A program made the translations under genes and the position numbers. Of a stretch of 64,000 nt of DNA, positions 7,648 through 16,860 are shown in pieces. Numbering within the stretch: position 1 is the stretch's first letter; the number at the start of each line of letters is the position of its first letter. The stretch is from Pseudomonas asplenii (lineage in GTDB: Bacteria; Pseudomonadota; Gammaproteobacteria; Pseudomonadales; Pseudomonadaceae), in assembly GCF_900105475.1 (NCBI RefSeq), contig NZ_LT629777.1, positions 1,116,001-1,180,000 of the forward strand, read 5' to 3'. Below the pieces are notes generated by a model that was given only the letters and a program-made list of their open reading frames with translations, was not told the origin of the DNA and did no database searches.

Positions 7648-8550
7648 TCAAACGTGTTGTGAAACCGCCCGCTGCGTCAGCAACTCGACAAACGCCCTGG
7701 CCATTGGCGACTTCTGGTCCTTGCGTTGCACCAGCCATACCGACGACACCGCCTCGGGGTCCAGCAACGGCCGATAGACCACGCCATCGATACGAATACG
7801 TTGGTAGGACGCCGGCAATACCGAGACCCCCAACCCCGCCGCCACCAGTCCGATGATGGTCATCGCCTCGCCCGCCTCCTGGGCGAAATGCGGGCTGAAG
7901 CCTGCCTGCCGCGCCAGGCTCATCAGTTGCGCATACAGCCCGCTGCCGTAGCTACGCGGGAAGAACACGAAAGGCTCCAGCGCCAGCTCCGACAGGTGCA
8001 GCCCCGCCTCACTGCCACTCGCCAGCGGGTGTTCCGCGCTGAGCACCGCCACCAGCGGTTCACGCATCAACTCGACGACGTGCAGGGCATCGGGCAACGC
8101 CAGCGGACGCATCAGACCAACCTCGATCGACTCGTCCATCAGCGCATCGGCCACCATCTTGCTGCTCATTTCCTGCAGGTTCAGGTGCACCGCCGGAAAG
8201 GACTGGCGGAACGAGAAAATCACCTGAGGAATCGTCGAGTTGAACGGCGCCGACGAGGTGAAGCCGATCTTCAGTTCACCCAATTCACCCAACTGCGCCC
8301 GCCGGGCCACATCCGCTGCCTTGTCGACCTGCGCCAGCACCAGCCGAGCCTCTTCCAGGAACAGCCGACCGGCCTCACTGAGTTCGACCCGACGATTGGT
8401 CCGCTCGAACAGCCGAGCCCCCAGCTCCTGCTCCAGCGCCTGAATCTGCTGGCTCAGCGGCGGCTGGGAGATACCCAACACCTCTGCCGCGCGGCCAAAG
8501 TGCAGTTCCTCGGCCACGGCGATGAAGTAGCGCAGATGACGCAATTCCAT
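7648..8550 (-). CDS. LysR-family transcriptional regulator
   Basis: The product is 300 aa. Residues 1-60 form the winged helix-turn-helix typical of the family (HFGRAAEVLGISQPPLSQQI then LFERTNRRVELSEAG), close to the BenM/CatR type. The rest is a periplasmic-binding-like effector domain. The ATG at 8550 has a GAGG ribosome site 5 bases upstream; an in-frame GTG at 8556 is the alternative. The gene is divergent from the MFS transporter, with 118 bases between the starts. It therefore probably controls that transporter in response to its substrate, and represses itself. Confidence 0.92.
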   Translation of the reverse strand: MELRHLRYFIAVAEELHFGRAAEVLGISQPPLSQQIQALEQELGARLFERTNRRVELSEAGRLFLEEARLVLAQVDKAADVARRAQLGELGELKIGFTSSAPFNSTIPQVIFSFRQSFPAVHLNLQEMSSKMVADALMDESIEVGLMRPLALPDALHVVELMREPLVAVLSAEHPLASGSEAGLHLSELALEPFVFFPRSYGSGLYAQLMSLARQAGFSPHFAQEAGEAMTIIGLVAAGLGVSVLPASYQRIRIDGVVYRPLLDPEAVSSVWLVQRKDQKSPMARAFVELLTQRAVSQHV

Positions 8551-8668
8551 GGACACCTCATTGAGTCGTAAAACCTATCAAACAGGTCGAACAATATATT
8601 GGAAAGAATATTTAGCCAGCTATATGATTTTTTCACTGCCTGGCCGAATGCACCTTCCGAGGTCCACC
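8551..8668. promoter_or_regulatory. Divergent LysR/MFS promoter region
   Basis: This AT-rich intergenic stretch separates the LysR gene and the transporter. It contains the 10-bp palindrome CAATATATTG (8592-8601) and other TA-rich steps, as expected for a LysR-type operator with overlapping promoters. No unambiguous T-N11-A site can be fixed by eye. Confidence 0.45.
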
Positions 8669-9946
8669 GTGAAAACTGCTGTTGCTCCTCTCACCCACGA
8701 AATTTCCCCCGCCGTATCGAACGATACTGCCCCTCGCCCCAGCGACACCTATATCGAAAAAGGCACCCCGGCGTTCATGCGCACCGTGCTGGCGTTGTTC
8801 AGTGGCGGCTTCGCGACCTTCGCCCTGCTGTACTGCGTACAACCGATGATGCCGATGCTCTCGAAGGAGTACGGGATCAACGCTGCACAAAGCAGCCTGA
8901 TCCTCTCGGTCGCTACGGGAATGCTGGCCATCGGTCTGCTGATCACCGGGCCGATTTCCGACAGCCTCGGACGCAAGCCGGTCATGGTCGTGGCGTTGTT
9001 CAGTGCCGCGCTGTTCACTCTCCTCGGCGCCTTCATGCCCAACTGGCAGGGGGTCCTGATCATGCGCACGCTGGTGGGCCTGTCGCTGAGCGGCCTGGCT
9101 GCGGTCGGCATGACCTACCTGAGTGAAGAGATCCATCCCCAGCACATCGGCTTCGCCATGGGCCTGTATATCAGCGGCAATGCCATCGGCGGGATGAGCG
9201 GGCGCCTGATCGTCGGCGTGCTGATCGACTTCATCAGCTGGCACAACGCCTTGCTGGTCATCGGTGGCCTGGCGCTGATCGCCGCAGCGTTGTTCTGGAA
9301 GATCCTGCCGGAGTCACGCAACTTCCGCCCGAGCACGCTCAATACCCGCAACCTGCTCAACGGCTTCACCGTCCATTTCCGGGATGCAGGCCTACCGTGG
9401 CTGTTCCTCGAAGCGTTCCTGCTGATGGGGGCCTTCGTGACCCTGTTCAACTACATCGGCTATCGCCTGCTGGCCGAGCCCTACGGGCTGAGCCAGGCGT
9501 TCGTCGGCCTGCTGTCGATCGTCTACCTGTCGGGCATCTACAGCTCGGCGCAGATCGGTGCCCTGGCCGACAAACTGGGCCGGCGCAAGGTACTCTGGTC
9601 GATGATCCTGACCATGCTGCTGGGCATCGCCCTGACGCTGGTGACGCCGCTGCCGGTGGTGATCGGCGGGGTGCTGCTGTTCACCTTCGGCTTCTTCGGC
9701 GCGCACTCGGTGGCCAGCAGCTGGATCGGGCGCCGGGCGCTGAAAGCCAAGGGCCAGGCCTCGTCGTTGTACCTGTTCTGCTACTACGCAGGCTCCAGCG
9801 TCGCCGGCACCCTGGGCGGCGTGGCCTGGCACTACGCAGGCTGGAACGGCATCGGGATGTTCATCGGTGGCCTGCTGCTGGTAGCGTTCATGGTCGCGCT
9901 GAAACTCGCGCGGTTGCCGGTGCTGGCGAGCAACCAGGTGGCCTGA
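8669..9946 (+). CDS. MFS transporter (YnfM-like, 12 TM)
   Basis: The product is 425 aa. After a soluble tail of about 40 residues there are about 12 membrane helices. The loop after helix 2 reads DSLGRKPVMV, and its repeat in the second half is DKLGRRKVLW, the MFS motif A. The family resembles YnfM-type drug/metabolite exporters. The GTG at 8669 is preferred because GAGG lies 6 bases upstream; an ATG at 8648 is also in frame and would add 7 residues. Divergence from a LysR gene suggests inducible export. The substrate cannot be told. Confidence 0.85.
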   Translation: MKTAVAPLTHEISPAVSNDTAPRPSDTYIEKGTPAFMRTVLALFSGGFATFALLYCVQPMMPMLSKEYGINAAQSSLILSVATGMLAIGLLITGPISDSLGRKPVMVVALFSAALFTLLGAFMPNWQGVLIMRTLVGLSLSGLAAVGMTYLSEEIHPQHIGFAMGLYISGNAIGGMSGRLIVGVLIDFISWHNALLVIGGLALIAAALFWKILPESRNFRPSTLNTRNLLNGFTVHFRDAGLPWLFLEAFLLMGAFVTLFNYIGYRLLAEPYGLSQAFVGLLSIVYLSGIYSSAQIGALADKLGRRKVLWSMILTMLLGIALTLVTPLPVVIGGVLLFTFGFFGAHSVASSWIGRRALKAKGQASSLYLFCYYAGSSVAGTLGGVAWHYAGWNGIGMFIGGLLLVAFMVALKLARLPVLASNQVA

Positions 9947-9947
9947 G

Positions 9948-10406
9948 TCAAGGCGCCTGCCACACCACACGGGCCTCCAGTCGCTTGTCGCGCGGTTCCA
10001 GGCCCAGGCTCTGCAACTGCGCTCCGTCCTGCTCGACGCGCTCCAGCCAGCCGAGCAGGGCCAGGGCGTCACCCACGAGTGTCAGCCGCAGCGTTTGCCC
10101 ATCCTGGTCCAGTTGCTGCAGTTCCAACCCGGCCGCCCGGACACTGTCGTCCAGGCGGGTCGACAGGGGTTGCGTCGGCGCCGTTCGCACCTGCGTTGGC
10201 CGAACGTTGTGCACTTCGCCCGCCAGCGCCCAACGTTGCTGATACAGATGGTGAGCCCGCTCCAGACGTTGTTGTGCCGGCAGCCAAAGGCCGCTGAACA
10301 TCGCTACCGACAGCAGGAACAGCCCCAGCCCGATCAACCACTGGCGCTCCCGTCGGGCAAGGCGCTGCCAGCGTTCGATCAATAGGGTCGGCAGGCGCTT
10401 GATCAT
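9948..10406 (-). CDS. gspM: Type II secretion protein GspM
   Basis: The product is 152 aa with one N-terminal membrane helix (about residues 22-43, ending GLWLPAQQRLERA) and a periplasmic ferredoxin-like domain. GspM partners GspL in the inner-membrane assembly platform of the type II secretion system. It is the last gene of the operon and overlaps gspL by 4 bases (ATGA). No gspN follows; the next gene reads in from the other strand and ends one base away. Confidence 0.82.
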   Translation of the reverse strand: MIKRLPTLLIERWQRLARRERQWLIGLGLFLLSVAMFSGLWLPAQQRLERAHHLYQQRWALAGEVHNVRPTQVRTAPTQPLSTRLDDSVRAAGLELQQLDQDGQTLRLTLVGDALALLGWLERVEQDGAQLQSLGLEPRDKRLEARVVWQAP

Positions 10407-11503
10407 TCGCTCGGCTCCTCCAGGGTCAATGTGGCGCGTACACGATTGCGCTCCTTGCTGGCACTGCCCAGCCGGACCGGCAGGCCGTTTTGCCGACCGC
10501 GCTCGCGCAGTTGTTCCAACTCGGCGAAGTCATTGGCCGTCAGCGCCAGGGTCCAGCCCGCGCCTGCCTGATAGTCGATACGCTGGACCTCGACACCACT
10601 GCCACCGATCACCTGCTCGACCAGCCGCACCAGGCGCGCCATCTGTCGGGGGCGCTGTGCATCGCCAGCCCCGAGCTGCCGGAGTTGGGCCGACAGATCG
10701 ACAATACGGGTCTGCTGCGGATAGAGCGTCTGGAAATGCCGGACACTCTGTTCGTACAAGCGCGCGGCAGTGTCCTCAAGGTAGTGGCTGCGGGCCAGGC
10801 TGAAGCTCCAGGACAAGACGAACAACATGAGCAACGAGCCCACCAGCCACCACGCCCAAGGGCGCCGGTCCTCTGTACGGCGGAATGCACCCTGGAGCAG
10901 GTCCGTACCCTGCCCGCTCGCCAGCAGCGTTCGCACCTGTGCCGACTGCGCACGATCCAGCCGGCAGAGATCGTCCGGCAACCGCGCCAGCAGGCTGAGC
11001 AGCTCCGACTCCGAGACTGCCAACCGCGCCGACAGTGCGCCACCCAATAGCCAACGCCCGCCCCACCAGACGCCATAGGCGCGTTCGCTCGGCAGCAGAT
11101 CCGCGTCGACCTGCACACTGGCAAGCCGCACACCCGCAGCGCGTAACAACTCGACGATGCTGGAGAAATACGCCTTGTCGATCACCAACAACGGATAGCG
11201 GTGGGCATCGTCGGGGCTGCCCGGCGCCAGATGCAGGTTGTCGAGGTCATCCGCCAATTGCTCTTCCACGGAGTAAGCCAACGCCTGGAGACTCGGGCGG
11301 CGGCGCCCCGGCCACGTGTCGCTACGCAACCAACTGCACGCCTCCATCGGCAGCATCACTTGCACGGCCTGCCCCGCCAATTGTCGAGCGGCCTCGGCCA
11401 GGGTCATGTCGAGCGGTTCTTCAGCGCCTTGCCAGCAGGCGACCGGCCAATGTTCGTCGGGCGCAGCGAGTCCGTCAGGGTAAAGGTAGAGCCACGAAGT
11501 CAT
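10403..11503 (-). CDS. gspL: Type II secretion protein GspL
   Basis: The product is 366 aa. The first 220 or so residues form the cytoplasmic actin-like domain that docks GspE. A membrane helix follows (AWWLVGSLLMLFVLSWSFSL), then a short periplasmic ferredoxin-like domain. Length and layout are normal for GspL. The start overlaps gspK by 4 bases and the end overlaps gspM by 4 bases. Confidence 0.88.
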   Translation of the reverse strand: MTSWLYLYPDGLAAPDEHWPVACWQGAEEPLDMTLAEAARQLAGQAVQVMLPMEACSWLRSDTWPGRRRPSLQALAYSVEEQLADDLDNLHLAPGSPDDAHRYPLLVIDKAYFSSIVELLRAAGVRLASVQVDADLLPSERAYGVWWGGRWLLGGALSARLAVSESELLSLLARLPDDLCRLDRAQSAQVRTLLASGQGTDLLQGAFRRTEDRRPWAWWLVGSLLMLFVLSWSFSLARSHYLEDTAARLYEQSVRHFQTLYPQQTRIVDLSAQLRQLGAGDAQRPRQMARLVRLVEQVIGGSGVEVQRIDYQAGAGWTLALTANDFAELEQLRERGRQNGLPVRLGSASKERNRVRATLTLEEPSE

Positions 11504-12357
11504 AAGGACGATTCACTCTGGATCGGGGCCAGGAAACGGCGCTGCACCACACGCAGACGTTGGCTTTTCGGATCGCGCTCGAGGTCGCTGACAAGCCGCA
11601 GACGGCTGCGCCCGGCGGCAACCTCGACCGTGACCCGAAACCAGCGGCTGCCGACGCCCAGGCCATGCGCGGAAATGCCACGCCCCTTGAGGCCGGCGAC
11701 CAGGGCGAAGGTACCGGCATCCGGATAACCCTCGGCAGGGCGTTGCTGGATAAGCAGCTGCGCGTCGCTGTCGCTCATGCCTTCCAGGGTCGACAACAGC
11801 AACGCGCTGGTGGTGTTGATGTTCAGTGGGGCATTGCCCGGTAGCAGGGCGATCCACGGTTCCAGACGCCGCAGGGTCGATTCGTCCACGCCCGGCAGCA
11901 GCCGTAGCTGGCTCGGGTCGCGTACATCGCTACCGCGCAACGGTGCCAGATCGATGGCGGCGATCTCCAACCGTTCCAGCAGCCGGGCCCAGCGCGCCAG
12001 AATGATTTCATCGGCCTTGCCGGGGCCGAGCAGCGGCGTCAGGTTGAAACGTCCGGCAAGGTCTTCGATGCTCAAGCGAATCTCGGTATCCGGCAGCGCA
12101 AATGCCACAGGCCTCTGCGCCCACTCCTGGGCCAGATTGACGTTCTGCGGGGGCGTATGCCCGATGCCCTGCAGCAGTCGAACGGCCCAGCCCTCCGCCG
12201 TGATCGCCCACTGGCGTAACTGCACCTGATGAATATGCTGGGTGCTTCCCTGCAAGGTCAGCCGGTGGCTGCGCAACAGACTGGCGGTCAGCAGCAGCGC
12301 CAGAGCCATGACCAGCAGCACGGTGATCATCGCGATACCTCGTTGCCGGGACGCCAT
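11500..12357 (-). CDS. gspK: Type II secretion minor pseudopilin GspK
   Basis: The product is 285 aa, the largest pseudopilin, as usual for GspK. The leader RQRG is followed by the hydrophobic IAMITVLLVMALALLLTAS helix that PilD/GspO would process after Gly. The large globular domain contains LNINTTSALLLSTLEGM, a typical GspK segment. The conserved Glu5 of pseudopilins is absent, which is normal for GspK and places it at the pseudopilus tip. The ATG at 12357 shares one base with the gspJ stop. Confidence 0.9.
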   Translation of the reverse strand: MASRQRGIAMITVLLVMALALLLTASLLRSHRLTLQGSTQHIHQVQLRQWAITAEGWAVRLLQGIGHTPPQNVNLAQEWAQRPVAFALPDTEIRLSIEDLAGRFNLTPLLGPGKADEIILARWARLLERLEIAAIDLAPLRGSDVRDPSQLRLLPGVDESTLRRLEPWIALLPGNAPLNINTTSALLLSTLEGMSDSDAQLLIQQRPAEGYPDAGTFALVAGLKGRGISAHGLGVGSRWFRVTVEVAAGRSRLRLVSDLERDPKSQRLRVVQRRFLAPIQSESSL

Positions 12358-12902
12358 CACGCTCCCTCCGGCAACAGGATGACCCGACGAATGTCGTCGA
12401 AACGCCCGGCGGACAGGCTGATCTCGACCGCTCGCGGCAGCCCGCCAGAAGCCGGCCAGCCGCTACGCCAGCCGGCTTGTCGGTCGTAGAAACGCCAACG
12501 CAGCTCACGCACATCCCCTAGCAGCACCTGCCGCTGCATCGTCGCCAACTCGGGGCTGCGGCTGTAGCGCAGCAGTCGGCGCTCCTCGACGCGGTAGCTG
12601 ACGTCCAGTCGTTCGCTGCGCGGCTGGTCCAGCGGATTGCGCCAGTTGCCGCGATGCAAGTGCAGCTCTTCCTGGCGCCAGCGTAGCGCCGGGAGGTTTC
12701 CAGGAGCGGCCACTTGCAGGAAGTCCCGCTCTATCACCGCGATCACCCGCTGCAGATTGCGCAACGCCTGCTCGTGGGCCGAGACGTGAGCCTGGACCCG
12801 TAGCAGGCTGTCGTAGAGTCGCCAGCAACCCAGGCTCAGCAGACTGAAGAGCGCCAGGGCGATGACCAGTTCGAGCAAGGTAAAACCCGCCTGCCTAGTC
12901 AT
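12357..12902 (-). CDS. gspJ: Type II secretion minor pseudopilin GspJ
   Basis: The product is 181 aa. The N-terminus MTRQAG/FTLLELVIALALFSLLS is a prepilin leader with cleavage after Gly6 and Glu5 of the mature protein. The C-terminal globular part is of GspJ size, and the region RYSRSPELATMQRQVLL is consistent with it. It forms the tip complex with GspI and GspK. The gene overlaps gspI by 8 bases. Confidence 0.88.
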   Translation of the reverse strand: MTRQAGFTLLELVIALALFSLLSLGCWRLYDSLLRVQAHVSAHEQALRNLQRVIAVIERDFLQVAAPGNLPALRWRQEELHLHRGNWRNPLDQPRSERLDVSYRVEERRLLRYSRSPELATMQRQVLLGDVRELRWRFYDRQAGWRSGWPASGGLPRAVEISLSAGRFDDIRRVILLPEGA

Positions 12903-13275
12903 GTCGACTCCCCTCCTCGGCCATCGGCAACCACCCTGTCAGACGATGCAGCGGTTGCGGATCGTTGCCCAGACGCACCTCCAGCTCGACCTGCATCAGA
13001 CGCGAGTCGAACGCCGGCAGCAGATGCTGATTCAGGCGCCATTCACGCCGGTCGAAATGCCGGGTCAGTTGTTGCCGGCCCGGCTCAACGACCGTCTGCA
13101 AGCGCAGCTCACTCAACTGATTGTCCGCCAGCCACACCGCAAACAACCGCTGTTGCAGCGTGCCGCCCTGGCGCAGCACATAGTCGCTCGCCGACAGTAC
13201 GGCCGCCGCCAGCAAGGCGAATATCGCCAAGGCCACCATGACTTCCAGCAAGGTGAAACCACCCTCAGTTTTCAT
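12895..13275 (-). CDS. gspI: Type II secretion minor pseudopilin GspI
   Basis: The product is 126 aa from the ATG at 13275, giving the leader MKTEGG before FTLLEVMVALAIFALL, with cleavage after the second Gly and Glu5 present. The segment LFAVWLADNQLSELRLQ is typical of GspI. A longer frame from 13293 would add six residues to an already sufficient leader. It overlaps gspH by 11 bases and gspJ by 8 bases. Confidence 0.88.
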   Translation of the reverse strand: MKTEGGFTLLEVMVALAIFALLAAAVLSASDYVLRQGGTLQQRLFAVWLADNQLSELRLQTVVEPGRQQLTRHFDRREWRLNQHLLPAFDSRLMQVELEVRLGNDPQPLHRLTGWLPMAEEGSRHD

Positions 13276-13735
13276 CGATGGCCGGGTCACCAAGACCGTC
13301 TCCCGAGACGCTCAGCCAGCGCTGCTGCGAGGTTTCGTAATGCAGGGTGAAGGCGCTCATTTCATCGCTGCTCAGGAGCAGCAATTGCGGCTGGTTCGGC
13401 CGATTGCCCAGTTTCAGCGGCCGCCCCTCAAGCTCCAGACGAAAATACAGGCCATCAGGCAAACGATAGGACGCACCGGCCGCGCGCCACTCGGGCCGTT
13501 CGAATACCACCACCTGATAACCCTCGGCGTCCAGACGCAGGCCGAACTCCTGCCCACCGAGCACCGCCTGCTCACGCAGATGTTGCAGCAACTGCACCAG
13601 CGCGCCGGCCTCCTGCCGAGCCAGACGGGCCGGGCTCGGCTGCATGGAAAAACCGACCAGGCCGGCCAGCAGGCCGATGACCACCATCGCCACCAGCAAC
13701 TCCAGCAGGGTAAAACCACGCGAACGCCCCGGCAT
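13265..13735 (-). CDS. gspH: Type II secretion minor pseudopilin GspH
   Basis: The product is 156 aa with leader MPGRSRG before FTLLELLVAMVVIGLLAGLV, a prepilin signal with Glu5. The rest is a small beta-rich domain (GQEFGLRLDAEGYQVVVFE), as in GspH/FimT proteins. The ATG at 13735 is preferred; a GTG at 13738 abuts the gspG stop and is possible. GspH links the minor pseudopilin tip to the GspG shaft. Confidence 0.88.
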   Translation of the reverse strand: MPGRSRGFTLLELLVAMVVIGLLAGLVGFSMQPSPARLARQEAGALVQLLQHLREQAVLGGQEFGLRLDAEGYQVVVFERPEWRAAGASYRLPDGLYFRLELEGRPLKLGNRPNQPQLLLLSSDEMSAFTLHYETSQQRWLSVSGDGLGDPAIDEN

Positions 13736-13738
13736 CAC

Positions 13739-14179
13739 TCAGTTGTCCCAATTACCGATGTCACCACCCAACTCCGTACCGCCGGACAGACCATCGGCGC
13801 CGAACGAGTAAAGGTCGTAGCCGCTGCCACGGGTGCCAGGATTCAGGTACTGGTAAGGCGTGCCCCAGGGGTCGACCGGCAAGCGTTTCAGGTAGCCCTG
13901 GGGATTCCAGTTCTTCGCGGCCGGCGCCCCCAACGGCTGGCTCACCAGGGCTTCGAGCCCCTGCTGCGTCGAGGGATAGTGGAAGTTGTCGAGGCGGTAC
14001 ATTTCCAGGGCCGTACCGATGGCCTGGATGTCGGTGCGCGCCGCCGTGACCTTGGCCTGGTCCGTGCGCCCCATGAACTGCGGCACCACCAGTGCGCCCA
14101 GCACGCCGATAATCACCACCACGACCATGATCTCGATCAGGGTGAAGCCGCGTTGCGCCCGCATTGCAGAAATTTTCAT
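13739..14179 (-). CDS. gspG: Type II secretion major pseudopilin GspG
   Basis: The product is 146 aa with prepilin leader MKISAMRAQRG and the N-terminal helix FTLIEIMVVVVIIGVLGALV, including Glu5. The C-terminal part has the GspG signature of proline and acidic residues that bind calcium (KRLPVDPWGTPYQYL and later YSFGADGLSGG). It is the shaft subunit of the pseudopilus that pushes substrates through the secretin. The gap to gspF is 3 bases. Confidence 0.95.
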   Translation of the reverse strand: MKISAMRAQRGFTLIEIMVVVVIIGVLGALVVPQFMGRTDQAKVTAARTDIQAIGTALEMYRLDNFHYPSTQQGLEALVSQPLGAPAAKNWNPQGYLKRLPVDPWGTPYQYLNPGTRGSGYDLYSFGADGLSGGTELGGDIGNWDN

Positions 14180-14182
14180 GGA

Positions 14183-15394
14183 TCAATTCACCGTTTGGTT
14201 GAGACTGAGGGTCGGCAACAGGATCGCCATGACGATCAGCAGCACGATGCCGCCCATCGCCACCAGCATTGCCGGCTCGAAGAGACTGACGACCAGCGCG
14301 ATGCGGGCCGCGAGGTGTTTTTCCTGTTGCTCGGCGGCGCGCGCGAGCATGCTGTCCAGCTCGCCGGCACGCTCACCGCTGGCGATCATGTGCAACATCA
14401 GCGGGGGGATATCGCCACTGTGCTCCAGCGCCCGGCTCAGGCTGCCGCCCTCACGCACCGAACGTGCGACCTCGAGCATGCGGGCGCGGATCGCCAGGTT
14501 GCCGATCACTGCGGCAGAGATTTCCAGGGCCTCCACCAGGGGCACGGCACTCTTGCCGAGAATCGCCAAGGTGCTGGCAAACCGCGCCGCCTCCACAGCC
14601 CGCAGCACATCCGACACCAGCGGTGCGCGCAGCAAAGCGGCGTGCCAGCGGCGGCGCATGGCTGGACGCCGCCAGGCGCCATGCAGCAGTCCCCCCAGAC
14701 CGACCAGCCCGGATGCCAGCAACCAACCGTACTCGCGCAGCGCGGCGCTGAGACGGATCAGGCCGCGTGTCAGCAAGGGCAGTTCACGGCCACTGTCGAT
14801 GAAAATCCTCACCACATCGGGCACCACGTAGCCCAGCAGGAAACCGACAATGCCCAGCGAGGCCAGCAGCAGAACCAGCGGATAGACCAGCGCCAGCTGG
14901 ATTTTCTGCCGTGCCTGCTGGCGCGCTTCGGTGTAATGCGCCAACTGCTCCAGTACCTGTCCCAGATGCCCGGAGCGCTCTGCGGCAGCGATGCTCGCGC
15001 GAAACAGCTCGGGGAAGATACGCGGGAAGCTTGCCAGCGCCGAGGACAACTCATAGCCCTCCAGAACCCGGTCGCGTACCGCCGCCAGCACGCTGGCGGA
15101 ACGCCGTCCGTGATGCTGCGCCACCAGCGCCCGCAAGGCCTCTTCAAGTGGCAGTCCGGCCTGGATCAACGTCGACAATTGCAGCGTCAGCAACGCCAGG
15201 GCGCCAGCGCCCAACCCACTGTCGGAGCGCCGCACGGCAAACAGCCCGGGACGCTCCACGACCGCCCGCAAGGCCGTCGGCAACAACCCGCGCTCGCGCA
15301 ACAATTGCCGGGCATGGCGCGCACTTTCGGCCTGCTGCTGTCCCCGGCAGTGGCGGCCATGAGTGTCCTGGGCGCGATATTCGAAGGTCGGCAT
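14183..15394 (-). CDS. gspF: Type II secretion inner-membrane protein GspF
   Basis: The product is 403 aa with the duplicated helical domain of the PilC/GspF family (FYSSALASFPRIFPELF-like in the first copy, SLSRALEHSGDIPPLML in the second). Three membrane segments are seen, including YPLVLLLASLGIVGFLLGYV and the last MLVAMGGIVLLIVMAILLP. It is the polytopic centre of the assembly platform. It starts 2 bases after the gspE stop. Confidence 0.93.
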   Translation of the reverse strand: MPTFEYRAQDTHGRHCRGQQQAESARHARQLLRERGLLPTALRAVVERPGLFAVRRSDSGLGAGALALLTLQLSTLIQAGLPLEEALRALVAQHHGRRSASVLAAVRDRVLEGYELSSALASFPRIFPELFRASIAAAERSGHLGQVLEQLAHYTEARQQARQKIQLALVYPLVLLLASLGIVGFLLGYVVPDVVRIFIDSGRELPLLTRGLIRLSAALREYGWLLASGLVGLGGLLHGAWRRPAMRRRWHAALLRAPLVSDVLRAVEAARFASTLAILGKSAVPLVEALEISAAVIGNLAIRARMLEVARSVREGGSLSRALEHSGDIPPLMLHMIASGERAGELDSMLARAAEQQEKHLAARIALVVSLFEPAMLVAMGGIVLLIVMAILLPTLSLNQTVN

Positions 15395-15396
15395 CC

Positions 15397-16860
15397 TCAG
15401 TCCTCCTGTGTGACGCGCAGCAGTTCATCGAGACTGGTACGACCTTCCAGCACCAACCGCTGCCCGTCCTGGAACAGACTGGGACCGATAGATCGGGCCT
15501 GGCGGGCCAGCTCGGCTTCGCCGACACCGTCGTGGATCATTTGCGCCAGGGCCGGGCTGATGTCCATCAGTTCGTAGAGACCGGTGCGACCGCGATACCC
15601 CTGCTGACAACGCGGACAGCCCACCGCCTTGAACAGCGTGACCGTGGCCTGCGGCGTCAGCCCGAGTCGCTGAAGAGCCGCGGCGTCCGCAGCCTGCGCA
15701 AGCTTGCATACAGGGCACAGAGTGCGGACCAGACGCTGGGCCAGCACGCCGACCAGCGATGAGGCCAGCAGATAAGCATCGACGCCCATGTCCAGCAGGC
15801 GCGTCACCGCACCCGCCGCGCTGTTGGTGTGCAGGGTCGAGAGCACCAGGTGCCCGGTGAGCGAAGCCTGCACGGCGATGGCGGCGGTTTCCCGGTCGCG
15901 GATCTCGCCGACCATCACCACGTCCGGGTCCTGACGCAGGATCGCCCGCAAGCCACGGGCAAAGGTCATCTCGACCTTGGGATTGACCGGCGTCTGGCCG
16001 ATTCCGGGCAGGTGGTATTCGATCGGGTCCTCGACCGTGAGGATATTGCGGGTGCGGTCGTTGAGGTGGTTCAGCGCCGCGTACAGACTGGTGGTCTTGC
16101 CCGAGCCGGTCGGCCCGGTGACCAGGAGGATGCCATGGGGTTTGCCGAGTATCCGCCGGAAACGCTCCAGGGTCGTCGCCGGCATGCCCAGCCGCTCCAG
16201 TTCGAGGCGCCCGGCCTGCTTGTCCAGCAGGCGCAGCACCACCCGTTCACCATGGGCCGAAGGCAGGGTCGAGACCCGCACATCGACCTCATGCCCGGCC
16301 AGCCGCAGGGCGATCCGGCCATCCTGTGGCAAGCGCTTCTCGGCGATGTCCAGCCGCGCCATGACCTTGATCCGTGATACCAGCAATGTCGCCAACTCGC
16401 GCCGGGGCTGCAGCACTTCACGCAACTGGCCGTCCACCCGCAAGCGCACCGAGACACTGTGCTCGAAGGTTTCCAGATGCACATCCGAGGCCTTTTCCCG
16501 CACGGCTTCGCTGAGCAGGGCATTGATCAGCCGGATGATCGGCGCATCGCCCTCCTGCTCCAGCAGGTCGGCGGTCGGCGGTAGCCGTTCGGCCAGGCTC
16601 ATCAGGTCGAGTTCGTCGTCCAGGCCCTGGGCGACCTGCTCGGCGGCGCTCTGACCGTCGCTGTAGCAGGCCGCCAGGCGTGCGGCGAACTCGGCCGCGT
16701 CGACTTCATGCACGGGGCAGCCCCGCCCGAGCTGACGCCGGGCCTCGGACAATGCGCTCAACGGTGTATCCGGACGGATCAGCAGCACGGCCGTCTCGCC
16801 CTGCTCCTGCCACAACACACCGAAACGCCGGGCGAAACCGAAAGGCAACCGATGGGTCAT
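15397..16860 (-). CDS. gspE: Type II secretion ATPase GspE
   Basis: The product is a 487-aa secretion ATPase. The Walker A motif is GPTGSGKTTSLY, the Asp box and Walker B are in DPDVVMVGEIRDRETA, and a His box follows (GHLVLSTLHTN). A tetracysteine zinc site (CPVCKL and CPRCQQGYRGR) near residues 430-470 separates GspE from some pilus ATPases. It powers pseudopilus assembly from the cytoplasmic face. ATGA overlap joins it to gspD. Confidence 0.96.
   Translation of the reverse strand: MTHRLPFGFARRFGVLWQEQGETAVLLIRPDTPLSALSEARRQLGRGCPVHEVDAAEFAARLAACYSDGQSAAEQVAQGLDDELDLMSLAERLPPTADLLEQEGDAPIIRLINALLSEAVREKASDVHLETFEHSVSVRLRVDGQLREVLQPRRELATLLVSRIKVMARLDIAEKRLPQDGRIALRLAGHEVDVRVSTLPSAHGERVVLRLLDKQAGRLELERLGMPATTLERFRRILGKPHGILLVTGPTGSGKTTSLYAALNHLNDRTRNILTVEDPIEYHLPGIGQTPVNPKVEMTFARGLRAILRQDPDVVMVGEIRDRETAAIAVQASLTGHLVLSTLHTNSAAGAVTRLLDMGVDAYLLASSLVGVLAQRLVRTLCPVCKLAQAADAAALQRLGLTPQATVTLFKAVGCPRCQQGYRGRTGLYELMDISPALAQMIHDGVGEAELARQARSIGPSLFQDGQRLVLEGRTSLDELLRVTQED

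Noticed and set aside
13238..15577. 779-codon open frame on the + strand across gspF-gspI
   Set aside because: It runs antisense through five T2SS genes with full motif sets.
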